38,955 nucleotides of DNA from a virus, in the IMG/VR virus record IMGVR_UViG_3300030419_004104, positions 1 to 38,955 of that record. One strand, written 5' to 3'. Position 1 is the first letter of the stretch, and every line of letters begins with the position of its first letter. The translations under genes and the position numbers were made by a program. Of this stretch, positions 38,100 to 38,955 are shown piece by piece. The notes under the pieces are model-generated. The model saw only the letters and a list, made by a program, of their open reading frames with translations. It searched no databases and was not told the origin of the DNA.

Positions 38100-38955
38100 A
38101 TGAGCAGTTTCTTTAAAGAGCCAAAATCAAAAACACACCCGAATGGTCGTTGGGTTTTAGAATGGAATATCTACATAAACGGCATACCAAAAAAACCAAT
38201 ATCGCGTTTGAAACGGGTTAAAAAATTAGATATACCTAAAATGGTTAGAATAGCTGTTGAAGAGGTAGAGCAAGCTACACAATCAGGAGTAGCTAGCACT
38301 GACCAAATAGATCGATGGATTGCTGGCTATCCAGAGCTTGGAATAAACAAACCACTTATATCTGCTGCAGATGCCAAACGAGTTTGGCCTGGCTATCGGG
38401 ACCATGTTAAACGAACAGGCATAGCAGTTGATACAGATATGACCAAAATAATTGATAAATACATTGAGAACGCCAAGAATAAAACACGCAAAGATTGGTC
38501 TTTGGAACCGGACTCATTGGCAAAAACAAAAAAAGAGCTTGTAAGAGTTTTAAATGATGTTTGTGTAAAGCATCCAAATCCAGCTTTAATGACCGAAAAC
38601 GACTATTATGAATGGTGGAATAATCAACGTGATATGCATTCACCAAGCACCACAAATAAAAAAAATTATGCGTTGAAGAATTTTTTTTCTGCTTGTGTTG
38701 ACTTAAACCTAATTGAACGTTCCCCCTACAATAAAGATCGATGCCCAACCATCAAACAGGCAACGACAAAACCACGTAGAGTCTTAACCGAAGATGAGGC
38801 AAAACAGACCATTGAAATTCTCAATCAGAAATATGATTACTATACCGATCCGAGTGGACGCAAACATCCTATGCATGGCTGTATAGTGATCGCCATTTAT
38901 TTCGGTCTGTATTGTGGGTTGCGAACCAATGAAATGCGATGGCTGGAATGGGACG
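38100..38955 (+). CDS. int: Second tyrosine integrase, N-terminal part (285 aa, cut by window end)
   Basis: Starts at ATG 38100 behind GAGG and remains open to the window end, stopping shortly after the first catalytic Arg (GLRTNEMRWLEWD). The first 90 residues are clearly different from the integrase at 221; later parts are nearly the same (STTNKKNYALKNFF, TKPRRVLTEDEAK), and the last 67 bases are identical. It has its own arm-type repeats upstream. Either a second, related element integrated in tandem, or an alternative allele of the same gene joined to the contig end. Confidence 0.88.
   Translation, partial: MSSFFKEPKSKTHPNGRWVLEWNIYINGIPKKPISRLKRVKKLDIPKMVRIAVEEVEQATQSGVASTDQIDRWIAGYPELGINKPLISAADAKRVWPGYRDHVKRTGIAVDTDMTKIIDKYIENAKNKTRKDWSLEPDSLAKTKKELVRVLNDVCVKHPNPALMTENDYYEWWNNQRDMHSPSTTNKKNYALKNFFSACVDLNLIERSPYNKDRCPTIKQATTKPRRVLTEDEAKQTIEILNQKYDYYTDPSGRKHPMHGCIVIAIYFGLYCGLRTNEMRWLEWD

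Overview
This window looks like essentially one complete temperate podovirus-like phage genome (about 37.9 kb), with almost no host sequence apart from the attachment site. The head and packaging order (TerS, TerL, a P22-type portal of 692 aa, scaffold, capsid), followed by short-tail adaptor and ejection-type genes with no tape measure or sheath, suggests a short-tailed virus. The host cannot be named. The attachment site uses the 3' half of a bacterial tRNA-Tyr (anticodon GTA) with its rho-independent terminator, the DNA is moderately AT-rich, and the gene set resembles marine temperate podoviruses (an inference from general familiarity, not a search).

Layout. 1-220: attachment-site end. 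221-1603 (+): tyrosine integrase. 1670-26081 (-): one long late region read right to left: endolysin, PP-loop enzyme, TerS, TerL, portal, two small genes, scaffold, capsid, decoration-like protein, terminator, tail adaptors, four large virion/ejection-type proteins, fibres, a fibre chaperone, and a terminal cluster of five small membrane or coiled-coil genes that includes a miniature MscS-like channel protein. 26123-27232: an AT-rich, palindrome-rich non-coding block upstream of the late genes. 27233-30456 (-): three unrecognised genes and a DUF932-like gene. 30457-30830: a non-coding block with 28-bp tandem repeats. 30831-32214: divergent regulators (a small Cro-like HTH on minus; an HTH plus NTF2-like repressor on plus) around promoters and an operator palindrome. 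32298-37768 (+): early genes for Rad52-type annealing, SSB, a Hjc-like resolvase, DnaB helicase, a phage sigma-70-family factor, a PD-(D/E)XK-like nuclease, duplicated small genes, a SWIM-type zinc protein and an excisionase-like protein. 37783-38955: the other attachment-site end with the tRNA-Tyr 3' fragment, followed by the start of a second, related integrase cut by the window edge.

How it fits together. The HTH regulators decide lysis or lysogeny. The early rightward operon replicates and recombines DNA, and its sigma factor could redirect host RNA polymerase to the leftward late operon, whose start lies in the palindrome-rich block. Integration into tRNA-Tyr is done by the integrase, with the small gene at 37541 a candidate directionality factor.

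The two window ends deserve care. Bases 1-58 recur exactly at 37913-37970, and the last 67 bases recur exactly inside the first integrase (1016-1082). The window may therefore be a circular phage genome in which two alleles of the att/integrase N-terminal segment were laid end to end by assembly, or two related elements integrated in tandem.
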